Positions 49,742-58,088 of a stretch of 60,460 nt of DNA are shown here, one piece after another. The DNA is from Scytonema sp. RU_4_4 (GTDB lineage Bacteria > Cyanobacteriota > Cyanobacteriia > Cyanobacteriales > Nostocaceae): assembly GCA_012031965.1 (NCBI GenBank), contig JAAUSC010000010.1, positions 1-60,460 on the forward strand, given 5' to 3'. Position 1 is the stretch's first letter; each line of letters begins with the position of its first letter. The notes below the pieces were generated by a model, which worked only from the letters and a program-made list of their open reading frames with translations, searched no databases and had not been told where the DNA came from. The position numbers were made by a program, and so were the translations under genes.

Positions 49742-51091
49742 TTACAGGGACTTAAAAAGAAACTCCTCACCTATTGTGGGATGAATGCCAATTGTCTCAT
49801 CTAGGTCTTGCTTGGTAATACCTTTGCGAATGGCAACAGCGAGACTTTGAATGATATCTGCGGCGTGTTCACCAACCATGTGAGCGCCTACAACGCGTTC
49901 CGATTCACCTTCTACTACTATTTTAATCGTAGCTTGTTCGTCCTTTTCAGCCAGTTGAGACAACAAAGGTTGAAAGCTATCGCGATAGCATTTTACAGTC
50001 TCACCAAATTTTTCCCGTGCTTTTGCCTCAGTCATCCCTACACCTGCTGCTTCTGGACGAGCAAAAACAGCAGAGGGGACTTGCTCATAATCGACTTTTT
50101 GCAGTTTTTTGCCAAAAACTGTTTTGGCAAAAGTATGACCTTCTGCCTTGGCAACTGGGCTTAATTGCAGGCGATTTGTGCAATCACCCACGGCAAAAAT
50201 GTTTTCCGCAGTTGTGCGGTTGTATTCATCAACTTTGATTGCGCCTTTTTCCTCAAGTTCTACTCCAGCGTTTTCCAAACCGAGTTTTTTGGTATTTGGA
50301 GCACGACCTGTGGCAACTAAGATAGTGTCTGCGGCAATTGTTTTTGGGGAGTTACCAGTGATAGTTAACACCAATTTTTCTTATGAGTACTTAATTTGTT
50401 TGACGGTGCTGTTGCCAATAAAGCGAATTCCCCTTTTGTTCAAACCTTCTTGAACACCCAGACGGATGTCATCATCAAACCCTGATAAAATCATCTCATC
50501 TCGATCAATCATCGTGACATTGCATCCAAAAGCGTTCATCATGCTGGAAAATTCCACCCCAATATAGCCGCCGCCAATAATTGCTAAGCGTTGGGGTAAG
50601 TAGGGTAAGTCAAACATCTGGCGAGAAGTAAGGGCGTAGTCAATGCCTGGGATGCTTGGTTTAATGGGGTACCCTCCTACAGCAATTAAAATCTTGTCAG
50701 CCGTATATTTGCGTTCGTTAATCTGGAGAGTGTGAGAATCGACGAAAGTCGCTTGACCCCTAATTAACTCAATGCCAGCTTGTTGCAACTGCTCAGAATA
50801 GGAATGGTGAATGCTTTCGATGTGCTGGTGTACGGACTTGATAAATTGTGCCCAGTCAAAGTGCCTTTGGCAGTCACTCCAACCGTAGCTATGGGCTATC
50901 TGATTTTGCAGAGCGAAATCAGCAGCATAGACAATCAATTTTTTGGGTACGCAGCCGCGATTGACACAAGTACCACCGAGGGCTTCTTGTTCAGTAATAG
51001 CGACACGGATACCATAGCTCGCGGCTTTTTTAGCTGCTGCCAGTCCTCCCGGACCGGCACCAATCACAAACAGGTCGTAATCGAATGTCAT
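49742..51091 (-). pseudogene. second glutathione reductase-like gene with in-frame TAA
   Basis: A 449-codon frame homologous along its full length to the downstream gor gene (MTFDYDLFVIGAGPGGLAAA; Cys42-Cys47 in TCVNRGCVPKK; IFAVGDCTNRLQLSPVA; GIHPTIGEEFLF). It is interrupted at codon 237 by TAA (50381-50383). Reading is in the same frame on both sides (STVKQIKYS, stop, EKLVLTITG), so it is one nonsense codon and not a frameshift. CAA or GAA could have been the ancestor. Unless the stop is a sequencing error or is suppressed, the product is truncated inside the NADPH domain and inactive. It lies 132 bases downstream of the antiporter gene. Confidence 0.88.
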
Positions 51092-51222
51092 GACTTTCGG
51101 GAAGAATGAAGAGCAAAGAACAGGTTTTTGCTTCTATCTTCAACTCATCCGAGCTATAGCTGCATCTATCTTAATTTTGATTTTGAGTCTTGCTATCTGC
51201 AATTTATACTGCTTTTTTGATT

Positions 51223-53331
51223 TTAAACCTCTTCTTTGGTCAATTTTTCTGGAGATGATTTTTGGACAAGCGCTTTGGCTTTACGTAAATTCTCTTGGTA
51301 ATTTTGTGGCTCTCCCAGTAGCACAACTGAACACTGAATCTGCCGTACGACTTCAGTCGTCACATCACTGACAGCGACTTCACCAATGTTTAGGCGGCGA
51401 CGGCGCGATCGCAATACCACGAGATCACAGGATTGAGATGCCTTGAGAATAGCATTGACCACATTATCAGATGGAACAACTTTGATGCTCGTACGGCTTT
51501 GAGGGAAGTTTTTAGAAACGAGTAGATCCAATTGCGACTCCATCCAGGCAATGCGAGCAGGGGAAGTACGACGAGCACACACATGTAGCAGCGTCACCTC
51601 TGCCTGATTGGCATCTGCTAAAATCTCCGCAAATCGCACAACCCGTACTGCTTCCTGGCTTAAATTTTCAATAGGTACCAAAATGCTGTGGATATTGCTA
51701 GGTGAGTCCAGCAGGCGGGTAACAGCCACGGGGCAGTGAGATGCCCAAAGCACACTATCAATCACATTACCAAACAAGCGGGCGCGTATTCCGGTGGTTC
51801 TCCCCCAACCCATAACAATTAAGCTAGCGTCTTGCTCCCGGCTGGCGTGGCTAATGCCTTGAACAATCCCATGATCAATGCGTGCGAGTGGTTCTACTTC
51901 GACCCCAAATTCTCGACCAAGTTCTACTGCTTTAGACAGAAGAATCTTACTTCGCTGTATGTCTTTCTCCAATTCTGGTGAATCCATGTGAATGTGAGCA
52001 GGTGTAACCGCTAGGGGGACAACCTTACCAGATTCCTGACGCACTAATAGTGTCGCCATTTCAATCAAATTTCTCTCTGTTTCCGGGTTGTAAACAGGTA
52101 CAACCACTGTCAACGCTTGACAGTGGTCGTTTTTCCAGCCCAGTATTGACTCACCAGATGGTTCGGGATTCGTATCTTCTGTAGTTAACCCAGGAGCACT
52201 TCGGGCGGTGATGATCGGTCCTAATGTAGCCGTCACCATCATGAGAACAATCACGCCATTGAGCACATCTTCTGATACCAACTGCGCTCGATAAGCCACC
52301 AAAGTAGCCGCCAGCGTCGCTGCTACTTGAGGCAGAGACAACGACCACATCGTAATCATTTCACGCCAGTTGTAGCGGTAAACGACTTTTGCCAGCAGTG
52401 CTGCTGCTCCTTTACTGCCAATTAAACCCACTAAGATAGCCAGGGTCAACCAAATAGAACTAATGCTTTTTATAAATCCCGGAATATCAATCAACAAGCC
52501 CAAGTCAACAAAGAAAATTGGGATGAACAGGACATTACCAACAAAGACCACCTTTTCTTTCACTGGTCCAGAACCAATAACCTCATTCACCGCTAATCCT
52601 GCTAAAAATGCCCCAACAATTTTTTCTACCCCAATGACCTCTGCTCCTAGCGCTGAGACAAAAACAACCAGCAGGACAAATAAAAATTGATTTCCTTGTT
52701 CGTCTCCCGTTCGCCGAAAAAATTCATGTCCCAGCCATTTAAAGCCGAATAAGATAATAGCGGAATAGATAATCAGCCCAAGCAGTAGCCTAACGAGACT
52801 AAATGTAGAGAATTCTCCTTGATGGATACCAACACACACTGCCAGTACCAGTAGTGAGCCGATGTCTGTAAAGATGGTTGCACCGATGGTAACAGTCACC
52901 GCTTCATTATTGATCACTCCCAACCGACTGATAATTGGGTATGCCAGCAAGGTGTGGGAAGCAAACAAAGAACCAATCAAAACGGACGCATTCCAACCAA
53001 AACCAAACATCCGCCCTACGATTGTTCCGACAATCAAGGGCACAAGGAAAGTAAAGGTGCCAAAGCCGATGGAACGATGCTTGGTTCGCTCAAACTGCTC
53101 CATATCAATTTCCAGACCCGCCACAAACATCAGGTAAATTAGCCCAATGCCAGAGAGGAGCTTGAGGGTTTCCGACTCAGTGTTCAAAAGACGCAATCCA
53201 TGCGGTCCTAAAACTACGCCTGCTACCAGTAACCCTATTAATCCTGGCAGCTTGAATCGTTCAAACAACAGAGGGACAATTAAGATGACCGTCAGCAGAA
53301 TCGCGAAAGAAACAATGGGTTCCAGATGCAT
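51223..53331 (-). CDS. CPA2 cation:proton antiporter with C-terminal USP domains
   Basis: A 702-residue membrane protein. The N-terminal half has about 12 hydrophobic helices (LPGLIGLLVAGVVLGPHGLR, IFTDIGSLLVLAVCVGI, VEKIVGAFLAGLAVNEVIGS), with the Na+/H+ exchanger fold and the conserved Asp in FTDIG. The C-terminal half (about residues 405-690) contains two UspA-like nucleotide-binding repeats with G-(2)-G-(9)-G-S type motifs (GWGRTTGIRARLFGNVIDSV). It exchanges Na+ or K+ for H+ at the membrane. USP domains may sense adenine nucleotides. Confidence 0.9.
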   Translation of the reverse strand: MHLEPIVSFAILLTVILIVPLLFERFKLPGLIGLLVAGVVLGPHGLRLLNTESETLKLLSGIGLIYLMFVAGLEIDMEQFERTKHRSIGFGTFTFLVPLIVGTIVGRMFGFGWNASVLIGSLFASHTLLAYPIISRLGVINNEAVTVTIGATIFTDIGSLLVLAVCVGIHQGEFSTFSLVRLLLGLIIYSAIILFGFKWLGHEFFRRTGDEQGNQFLFVLLVVFVSALGAEVIGVEKIVGAFLAGLAVNEVIGSGPVKEKVVFVGNVLFIPIFFVDLGLLIDIPGFIKSISSIWLTLAILVGLIGSKGAAALLAKVVYRYNWREMITMWSLSLPQVAATLAATLVAYRAQLVSEDVLNGVIVLMMVTATLGPIITARSAPGLTTEDTNPEPSGESILGWKNDHCQALTVVVPVYNPETERNLIEMATLLVRQESGKVVPLAVTPAHIHMDSPELEKDIQRSKILLSKAVELGREFGVEVEPLARIDHGIVQGISHASREQDASLIVMGWGRTTGIRARLFGNVIDSVLWASHCPVAVTRLLDSPSNIHSILVPIENLSQEAVRVVRFAEILADANQAEVTLLHVCARRTSPARIAWMESQLDLLVSKNFPQSRTSIKVVPSDNVVNAILKASQSCDLVVLRSRRRRLNIGEVAVSDVTTEVVRQIQCSVVLLGEPQNYQENLRKAKALVQKSSPEKLTKEEV

Positions 53332-53746
53332 TAATAACTCCTCACGTAGCTGCGACTGAATTGCTCGGTTAAAGGATTATTAATATCAAAATTAAAAAAA
53401 ATTATCTTCTGTCCTGGGGCTATATCGAAAAGATTTACAGAGATAGATATTTTAGTTTTTATGGTGGGAAATGTTGAGCTTGATCGCGCTCGCCTTGTTC
53501 TATTGCAATATCAGCCAGCAAATTTGAGTACATCGCAATGCAGGAAAAAATACCTGGCAATTATAAATCGCGGCTATACAAACGAAGTCCGCCTGCACGA
53601 TTTTATATATTGTAACAATAAAAACCACAGATTAATAGACAAAATCAATACCTATATTCATCCGTGGTTCTTCTATCACTAAATACTAATGAGCTGCATC
53701 CACAGCAGTAGGTTACAGAAGACTAGTAAGCTAAGAAGGCTATGTG
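53332..53746. other. intergenic, nothing firm
   Basis: Upstream of the antiporter and downstream of the methyltransferase. One inverted pair, AACCACAGAT and ATCCGTGGTT (about 53622-53671), may form a hairpin. A plus-strand frame at 53461-53682 has no coding character. Confidence 0.45.
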
Positions 53747-54523
53747 TTATTTTGGAAGCCGAGACCAATAGACGTAAACCCCTCCTATATCGTCTCTATT
53801 TAATGGTCCAATTTTTTTGCGCTCAAAAGCAAAGCCAGTCTGTATTAAAAACTGCTCATATTGACTGCAAGAAATCTTAAAGTCCCCATTTTGTTCCAAA
53901 CCCGACTTCAATGCATCTCGTTCTAGGTTTGCCAAGATGTCTTCTCCTTGTTCAAGAGCGATTGCAATGATGTGATTATGATAATCTTGAAGTGCTGCTT
54001 CCCAATCATCATGGTTATTGGAATCGTGAAGTCTTAGAAACTCATCACCAACTATAAACAAACCATCAGGCTGCAAATTTCGCCGAACATTTTGCAAATA
54101 CCTGTGTTTGTCTTCAGTCTTGATGTGATGGTCAGCAAATGATGAAACAATATAGTCAAATTTTGCTTCCTGATGGTGATATGTGCAACTGTCACCATTG
54201 ACTAATTCTACAGAAGGGTAATTTTGGATATTGTGTTCTAGTATCTGGAAGCATTGCACATCAATTTCAACTGCAACGACTTGAATGTTGGGAATTTTCG
54301 CGAGTCTTTTAGTAAATATTCCTGTTCCTGCTCCGAGTTCTAGTACTCGGCAAGGTTTTGCATCGTCTCCTCGGTGCTTCGACAAGATACGGCTCATTTC
54401 AGCCATCATATCCACGTAATAAGCGTGCTTTTCTTCGTGTTGGTCGTACTCTTCTACATCTATATAGTTAGACATTTCTGTAGCTTCCGTAACACTCCCC
54501 TCACACAAAAATTGATTGTTCAT
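53747..54523 (-). CDS. class I SAM-dependent methyltransferase
   Basis: About 258 residues from ATG 54523 (MNNQFLCEG); ATG 54475 (MSNYIDVEEYD) is also plausible, and the longest frame reaches 54574. Motif I is CRVLELGAGTGIFTKRLAK, followed by the acidic end of beta2 in VVAVEIDVQCF, LVNGDSC, and motif IV FDYIVSSFADHHI. Motif post-I and YLQNVRRNLQPDGLFIVGDE complete the Rossmann fold. The substrate is unknown; small-molecule methyltransferases look similar. It lies 43 bases after the HTH-TIR gene on the same strand and is probably co-transcribed with it. Confidence 0.8.
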   Translation of the reverse strand: MNNQFLCEGSVTEATEMSNYIDVEEYDQHEEKHAYYVDMMAEMSRILSKHRGDDAKPCRVLELGAGTGIFTKRLAKIPNIQVVAVEIDVQCFQILEHNIQNYPSVELVNGDSCTYHHQEAKFDYIVSSFADHHIKTEDKHRYLQNVRRNLQPDGLFIVGDEFLRLHDSNNHDDWEAALQDYHNHIIAIALEQGEDILANLERDALKSGLEQNGDFKISCSQYEQFLIQTGFAFERKKIGPLNRDDIGGVYVYWSRLPK

Positions 54524-54566
54524 AAAAAATATAGCTAAATGTCCTGTAAACCTTATGACAACCATC

Positions 54567-56017
54567 TTACGCAAAAAGTTGTCTACGTAAATTAGTACGA
54601 ATCTCTTCCTGAATTTGGTTGAGGTTTCGCAATGCCTTAAAGTCGCTAATTTTAATTTGTTGAGCGCGATGAATGATTTCTTCGAGTTCGCTTCCTATTG
54701 AAATCGCATCTTTACTGTTGATAATGTCTTGTATCTTGCACTCGTGAACTTCCACTTCTTTGGTGTCAGCAGCAAAACGAATTGTCTTCACTTGACTTTT
54801 TTCATCTGGCTCAATGTATTCTGCAAGTACCTTACTACCAGATACTTCTATGACTGAAAAGTCCTTGACAAACCCATCATACTTACTAGCAAGTAACTTG
54901 TAGCTCATAGCGAAGACATTGTATTTGCTAGCGTGTTCTAGGAGCATTTCAAAGTTACGATCAAAGTCCTGTGGTCTTGTAAATACAAACACTCTAATGC
55001 TTTGGGAGTCTGCTGTATCCAAAATCTCTCTACCAATCGCCTCTGGCCAAAATTGCTCTTGATGATCTACAAGAGCTAGCGCTGTCACACGAGCTTTCCA
55101 CTCTTGTTGCATTTGGATAAGACGCTGTGGGTAAAGAACTGCTGGAAGGCGGTAATCTGAATTCACCGCCAAAAGTTGTTGGCGAATTTCCGTCACAGAG
55201 TTAAGAATGATCAGCTCAAAGCACACGTTCTCGCGAACGTATTTGTTAGCTTTTAAGTAGTTCTCTGCTTCTTTTATCGAATCAAGAGCCTTGGTAATGC
55301 TATCTTCTTCAGAAGACACTGACTTCTTTGGCACGCGTTCTAGTTCTTTTTGCCATTGGGGAAACTTGAATTCTACCCATTCCTTAGCTTTTTGTGGCTC
55401 AGTGCTCGTGATTTCCTGAAGCAGCTGTGCCAGTTCCTGTTGCGAGGTACCATAATTGCTGGCAATTGTGCTAAGACGCCCCTCAACCTTTCATCTAAGC
55501 GCACGAATTTATTGCTTAATCTTCCTGCCAGGAAACCAACTGCAAAGTTCACCCAAGGATTTTCTAAGCTACTGGGGGTTAGGCACCCTATAGCAAAATC
55601 CATCTTTTCTAAGTTCTGTTCTATCTCAGTTTGCCAAACTTTGCCTGCTGCTGGATCAACGGTACACACTCTAGTTTCTAACTGTGGATATGAGAGGATG
55701 CTGTTTTTGAGACTTTCAGCAAGGTGCTGACCATCCTCACCAGACCACCAAATCAAAACTCTTTGGATGCTTTGGGTTTGATACTGGGATGAAAGCATCT
55801 GCTGCAACTTTGCCAATTTCCCAGGACCGCGTCCGGGAACACCAAGTTTGTCATAAGCCTCTCCTAAGCGCTTGCGGACAGCGTTGGCAGAAATGTTGAG
55901 TTCCTTAGCTATGACTTCTATGGGTTTTTCTTCTAGAGCACGAAATACAACCTCAGCCTCAGCATCGGATAAACCTTGCGCTTTAAATAAATTTTGGAGA
56001 AACTCCTTCGTCACCAT
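54567..56017 (-). pseudogene. HTH-TIR domain protein gene, frameshifted
   Basis: The N-terminal frame (from 56017) encodes a helix-turn-helix (IAKELNISANAVRKRLGEAY, then GVPGRGPGKLAKLQQ) and a TIR_2-like domain at about residues 85-181. That domain has IWWSGEDGQHLAESLKN, GKVWQTEIEQNLEKMDFAIG and CLTPSSLENPWVNFAVG; Glu131 is the best candidate for a catalytic residue. After residue 181 this frame ends in nonsense. One base over, LSTIASNYGTSQQELAQLLQ continues seamlessly into the 255-residue downstream frame. A missing base at about 55471-55478 explains it; the intact protein would have about 483 residues. The C-terminal 280 residues match no family I know. Confidence 0.75.
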
Positions 56018-56054
56018 ATTTTTCCTAGAGCCTTCTCTAATGCCTCACTTTATT

Positions 56055-56134
56055 ATGCCGCTTAGCATTTTAACTTTACAGAAAAATAAGATTATTAAGT
56101 GCGGCATTTACAAAAATGCGGCATTTTGTATAAT
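56055..56134. promoter_or_regulatory. repeated TGCGGCATTT motifs and promoter between divergent genes
   Basis: Direct repeats TGCGGCATTT at 56100-56109 and 56117-56126 (17-base period) lie just before a plus-strand TATAAT at 56129-56134. An inverted ATGCCGC sits at 56055-56061. Their position between the HTH-TIR gene and the small membrane protein gene suggests an operator, possibly for the HTH protein itself. Confidence 0.45.
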
Positions 56135-56272
56135 ATAAATAACTCACAAAGTTGTGTACATAACCCAACCCTACTGCCAAACCTGCTTTGGTGAATTCCA
56201 AAGCAGAACCTCAGCTAGCATCTTTTAGAAATATCCATAGCTAATTTTCAATTTTGAGAAGGAGTCTCTCTT

Positions 56273-56473
56273 ATGGCGTGTCCTTTTAAGTGCAACTGTT
56301 ACAATTCACAAAATTGCTGTGGCGATTGCAATCAGTGGAATCCTCTACCAACTCCCCTAATTTTTATTCTGACGCTGCTTTTTGCTTTCTGGCTGAGTCA
56401 AAGAGTAGTTTCAAATGAGTCTCAAACAGAAGTGCCGAACCTCTTCAATCCCACCACAGAGAGCCGTAGATAA
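56273..56473 (+). CDS. small Cys-rich single-span membrane protein
   Basis: A 66-residue protein with an AAGGAG ribosome site. The N-terminus holds six cysteines in MACPFKCNCYNSQNCCGDC, a possible metal or disulfide knuckle. One transmembrane helix follows (PTPLIFILTLLFAFWLSQRV) and then a polar tail. It has no match I recognise. The strong ribosome site and following terminator support a real gene. It is divergent from the HTH-TIR gene and upstream of a peptidoglycan-binding protein. Confidence 0.6.
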   Translation: MACPFKCNCYNSQNCCGDCNQWNPLPTPLIFILTLLFAFWLSQRVVSNESQTEVPNLFNPTTESRR

Positions 56474-56516
56474 ACAACATTGTTTACTAGTTGTATGAAG
56501 AGCGGTTACATTCCCC

Positions 56517-56548
56517 AAGCCCCAGGTTTGTAACTTGTGGGCTTTTTC
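56517..56548 (+). terminator. weak hairpin terminator
   Basis: AAGCCC pairs with GGGCTT followed by TTT, 44 bases after the small membrane protein gene. Confidence 0.5.
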
Positions 56549-56590
56549 ATGACGCCTCAACTATGCCAGGTTTAATCTTAGGAGAGCTAA

Positions 56591-57433
56591 ATGAATAGAG
56601 TAACTAGGTTCCTAAACCTCTTACTTGGGATTACGCAACCCAAGCCTTATTTCCCAGAAGAAAAACAAGTGTGTGTGTTCAATAAACGTCCAATACTTTA
56701 CAGAGGCTTTACGCCAGAGTCTGTAGAGTTCTCCATCTATGAACTACAAGAGCGCTTGCAAGCCCAGGGTTTTCTCAGAAATATAAGTGGTCAATTTGAC
56801 TTAGATACGGAAGAGGCAGTCAAAGAATTCCAGAAAAAAAATAATCTTCAGGTGGATGGAATAGTCGGACCACTAAGTTGGGCTTGCCTTTTCTACCCAA
56901 GGCTTTCCCGCAGTCATAAAAGTATGCCCCCAGAATTGCAAGATGCAGTTAAAGAACTACAAAACATCCTGTACGAAGAAGAATTTTTCAAAAAAGAACC
57001 GGATGGATATTTTGACAAGGAAACCGAAAAAGCCGTTAAACGCTTCCAAAGAATTTATGGATTGAAAGACGATGGTATCGTTGGGGCTGCGACTTGGGCT
57101 GTGTTGTTGGGAATGAGACAAAGAATAGACAAAAGCTTTCCTAGGCTAGTTTATTTCCTACCACCTCAATCCTGGTTCTTATGTGAGCAATTTTTAATGA
57201 TTTTTTGCATCTTAGTGGGTGTTTATCATAGCCCTCTACCTGGCTCTCCTCCTAAATGGAATACAGCCTTAGCAACTGCCTATGGGCTTACTTATATAGT
57301 GCCTTTTTTGTTAGAGTATTTACCGCTGAAGCATTCGAGGCAGACAAGTTTACCGCTCTTGCAATATGCTCCCTACGTATTAACTGGTATCTTTTGGAAA
57401 CCAATTCTCAATTTCTTAGGGACAAAGTTTTGA
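56591..57433 (+). CDS. membrane protein with two peptidoglycan-binding repeats
   Basis: A 280-residue protein. Two PG_binding_1 repeats lie at about residues 45-100 and 112-168, each with the signature FQKKNNLQVDGIVGPLSW / FQRIYGLKDDGIVGAATW. C-terminal hydrophobic helices follow (FLMIFCILVGVY, ATAYGLTYIVPFLLEYL). No N-terminal signal peptide is evident. It probably associates with the cell wall through the repeats. There is no hydrolase domain. The next gene starts three bases after the stop, so the two are co-transcribed. Confidence 0.8.
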   Translation: MNRVTRFLNLLLGITQPKPYFPEEKQVCVFNKRPILYRGFTPESVEFSIYELQERLQAQGFLRNISGQFDLDTEEAVKEFQKKNNLQVDGIVGPLSWACLFYPRLSRSHKSMPPELQDAVKELQNILYEEEFFKKEPDGYFDKETEKAVKRFQRIYGLKDDGIVGAATWAVLLGMRQRIDKSFPRLVYFLPPQSWFLCEQFLMIFCILVGVYHSPLPGSPPKWNTALATAYGLTYIVPFLLEYLPLKHSRQTSLPLLQYAPYVLTGIFWKPILNFLGTKF

Positions 57434-57435
57434 GT

Positions 57436-57969
57436 ATGAAAAGCATCGAAGCTACAAGAACTTACCTACAAATGCTATCGCCCGATGAGCATAAACCAGT
57501 AACGCTTGTAAGCGCTCGCGCACACGTTACTCAGGTTTTTGATTGTCCTGCATCCTTTTACCGTTACCTATATTGTGAAGTTGGACGTGACTATCATTGG
57601 GTGGATCGTCGCAACTGGACAGATGAGCAGATTCAAGCACACCTGAGTCAACCAAGCATTTCATTGTGGGTGCTTTACCATACAGGAGCACCAAGCGGTT
57701 ACTTTGAGTTGCACCAATACGAGGATGGTTCAGTTGAAATTGCCTACTTTGGGCTACTTAAGGAATATACAGGACGTGGACTAGGTAAGTCTCTACTAAC
57801 AATAGCAATTGAGCAAGCTTGGAAAAAGGCGACTCATCGCATTTGGGTACATACCTGCACGTTAGATCATCCAGCGGCACTCACCAACTATATTAAGCGG
57901 GGATTTAAACCCTTTCAGCAAGAAAATTATATCGTGAAAACTTATGCTGAGGGGAATACAGCAACTTAA
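57436..57969 (+). CDS. GNAT-family N-acetyltransferase
   Basis: A 177-residue protein from the ATG two bases after the previous stop; the frame is open far upstream inside the preceding gene but that part is a shadow. IAYFGLLKEYTGRGLGKSLL is the acetyl-CoA motif A (T-G-R-G-L-G), and WVHTCTLDHPAALTNYIKRG is motif B. FYRYLYCEVGRDYHWVDRRN in the N-terminal half is typical of a GNAT subgroup. Substrate unknown. Confidence 0.85.
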   Translation: MKSIEATRTYLQMLSPDEHKPVTLVSARAHVTQVFDCPASFYRYLYCEVGRDYHWVDRRNWTDEQIQAHLSQPSISLWVLYHTGAPSGYFELHQYEDGSVEIAYFGLLKEYTGRGLGKSLLTIAIEQAWKKATHRIWVHTCTLDHPAALTNYIKRGFKPFQQENYIVKTYAEGNTAT

Positions 57970-58088
57970 GGAAATGATGTCTGAAATGAAGCACAGACTC
58001 ATATTAGCTTGTCTTCAGACATCGCATTTTACCCCAAAAAAGCAAAAGCCCCCGTTTTGTGGAGGCAATAAATGGACAGAGATCTCTA

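Noticed and set aside
53461-53682. 73-codon plus-strand ORF before the methyltransferase
   Set aside because: No ribosome site and it includes a repeat-like hairpin sequence.
53747-57969. Integrated prophage or integrative element
   Set aside because: No integrase, structural phage gene, tRNA attachment site or flanking direct repeat was found. The region is accessory but not recognisably mobile.
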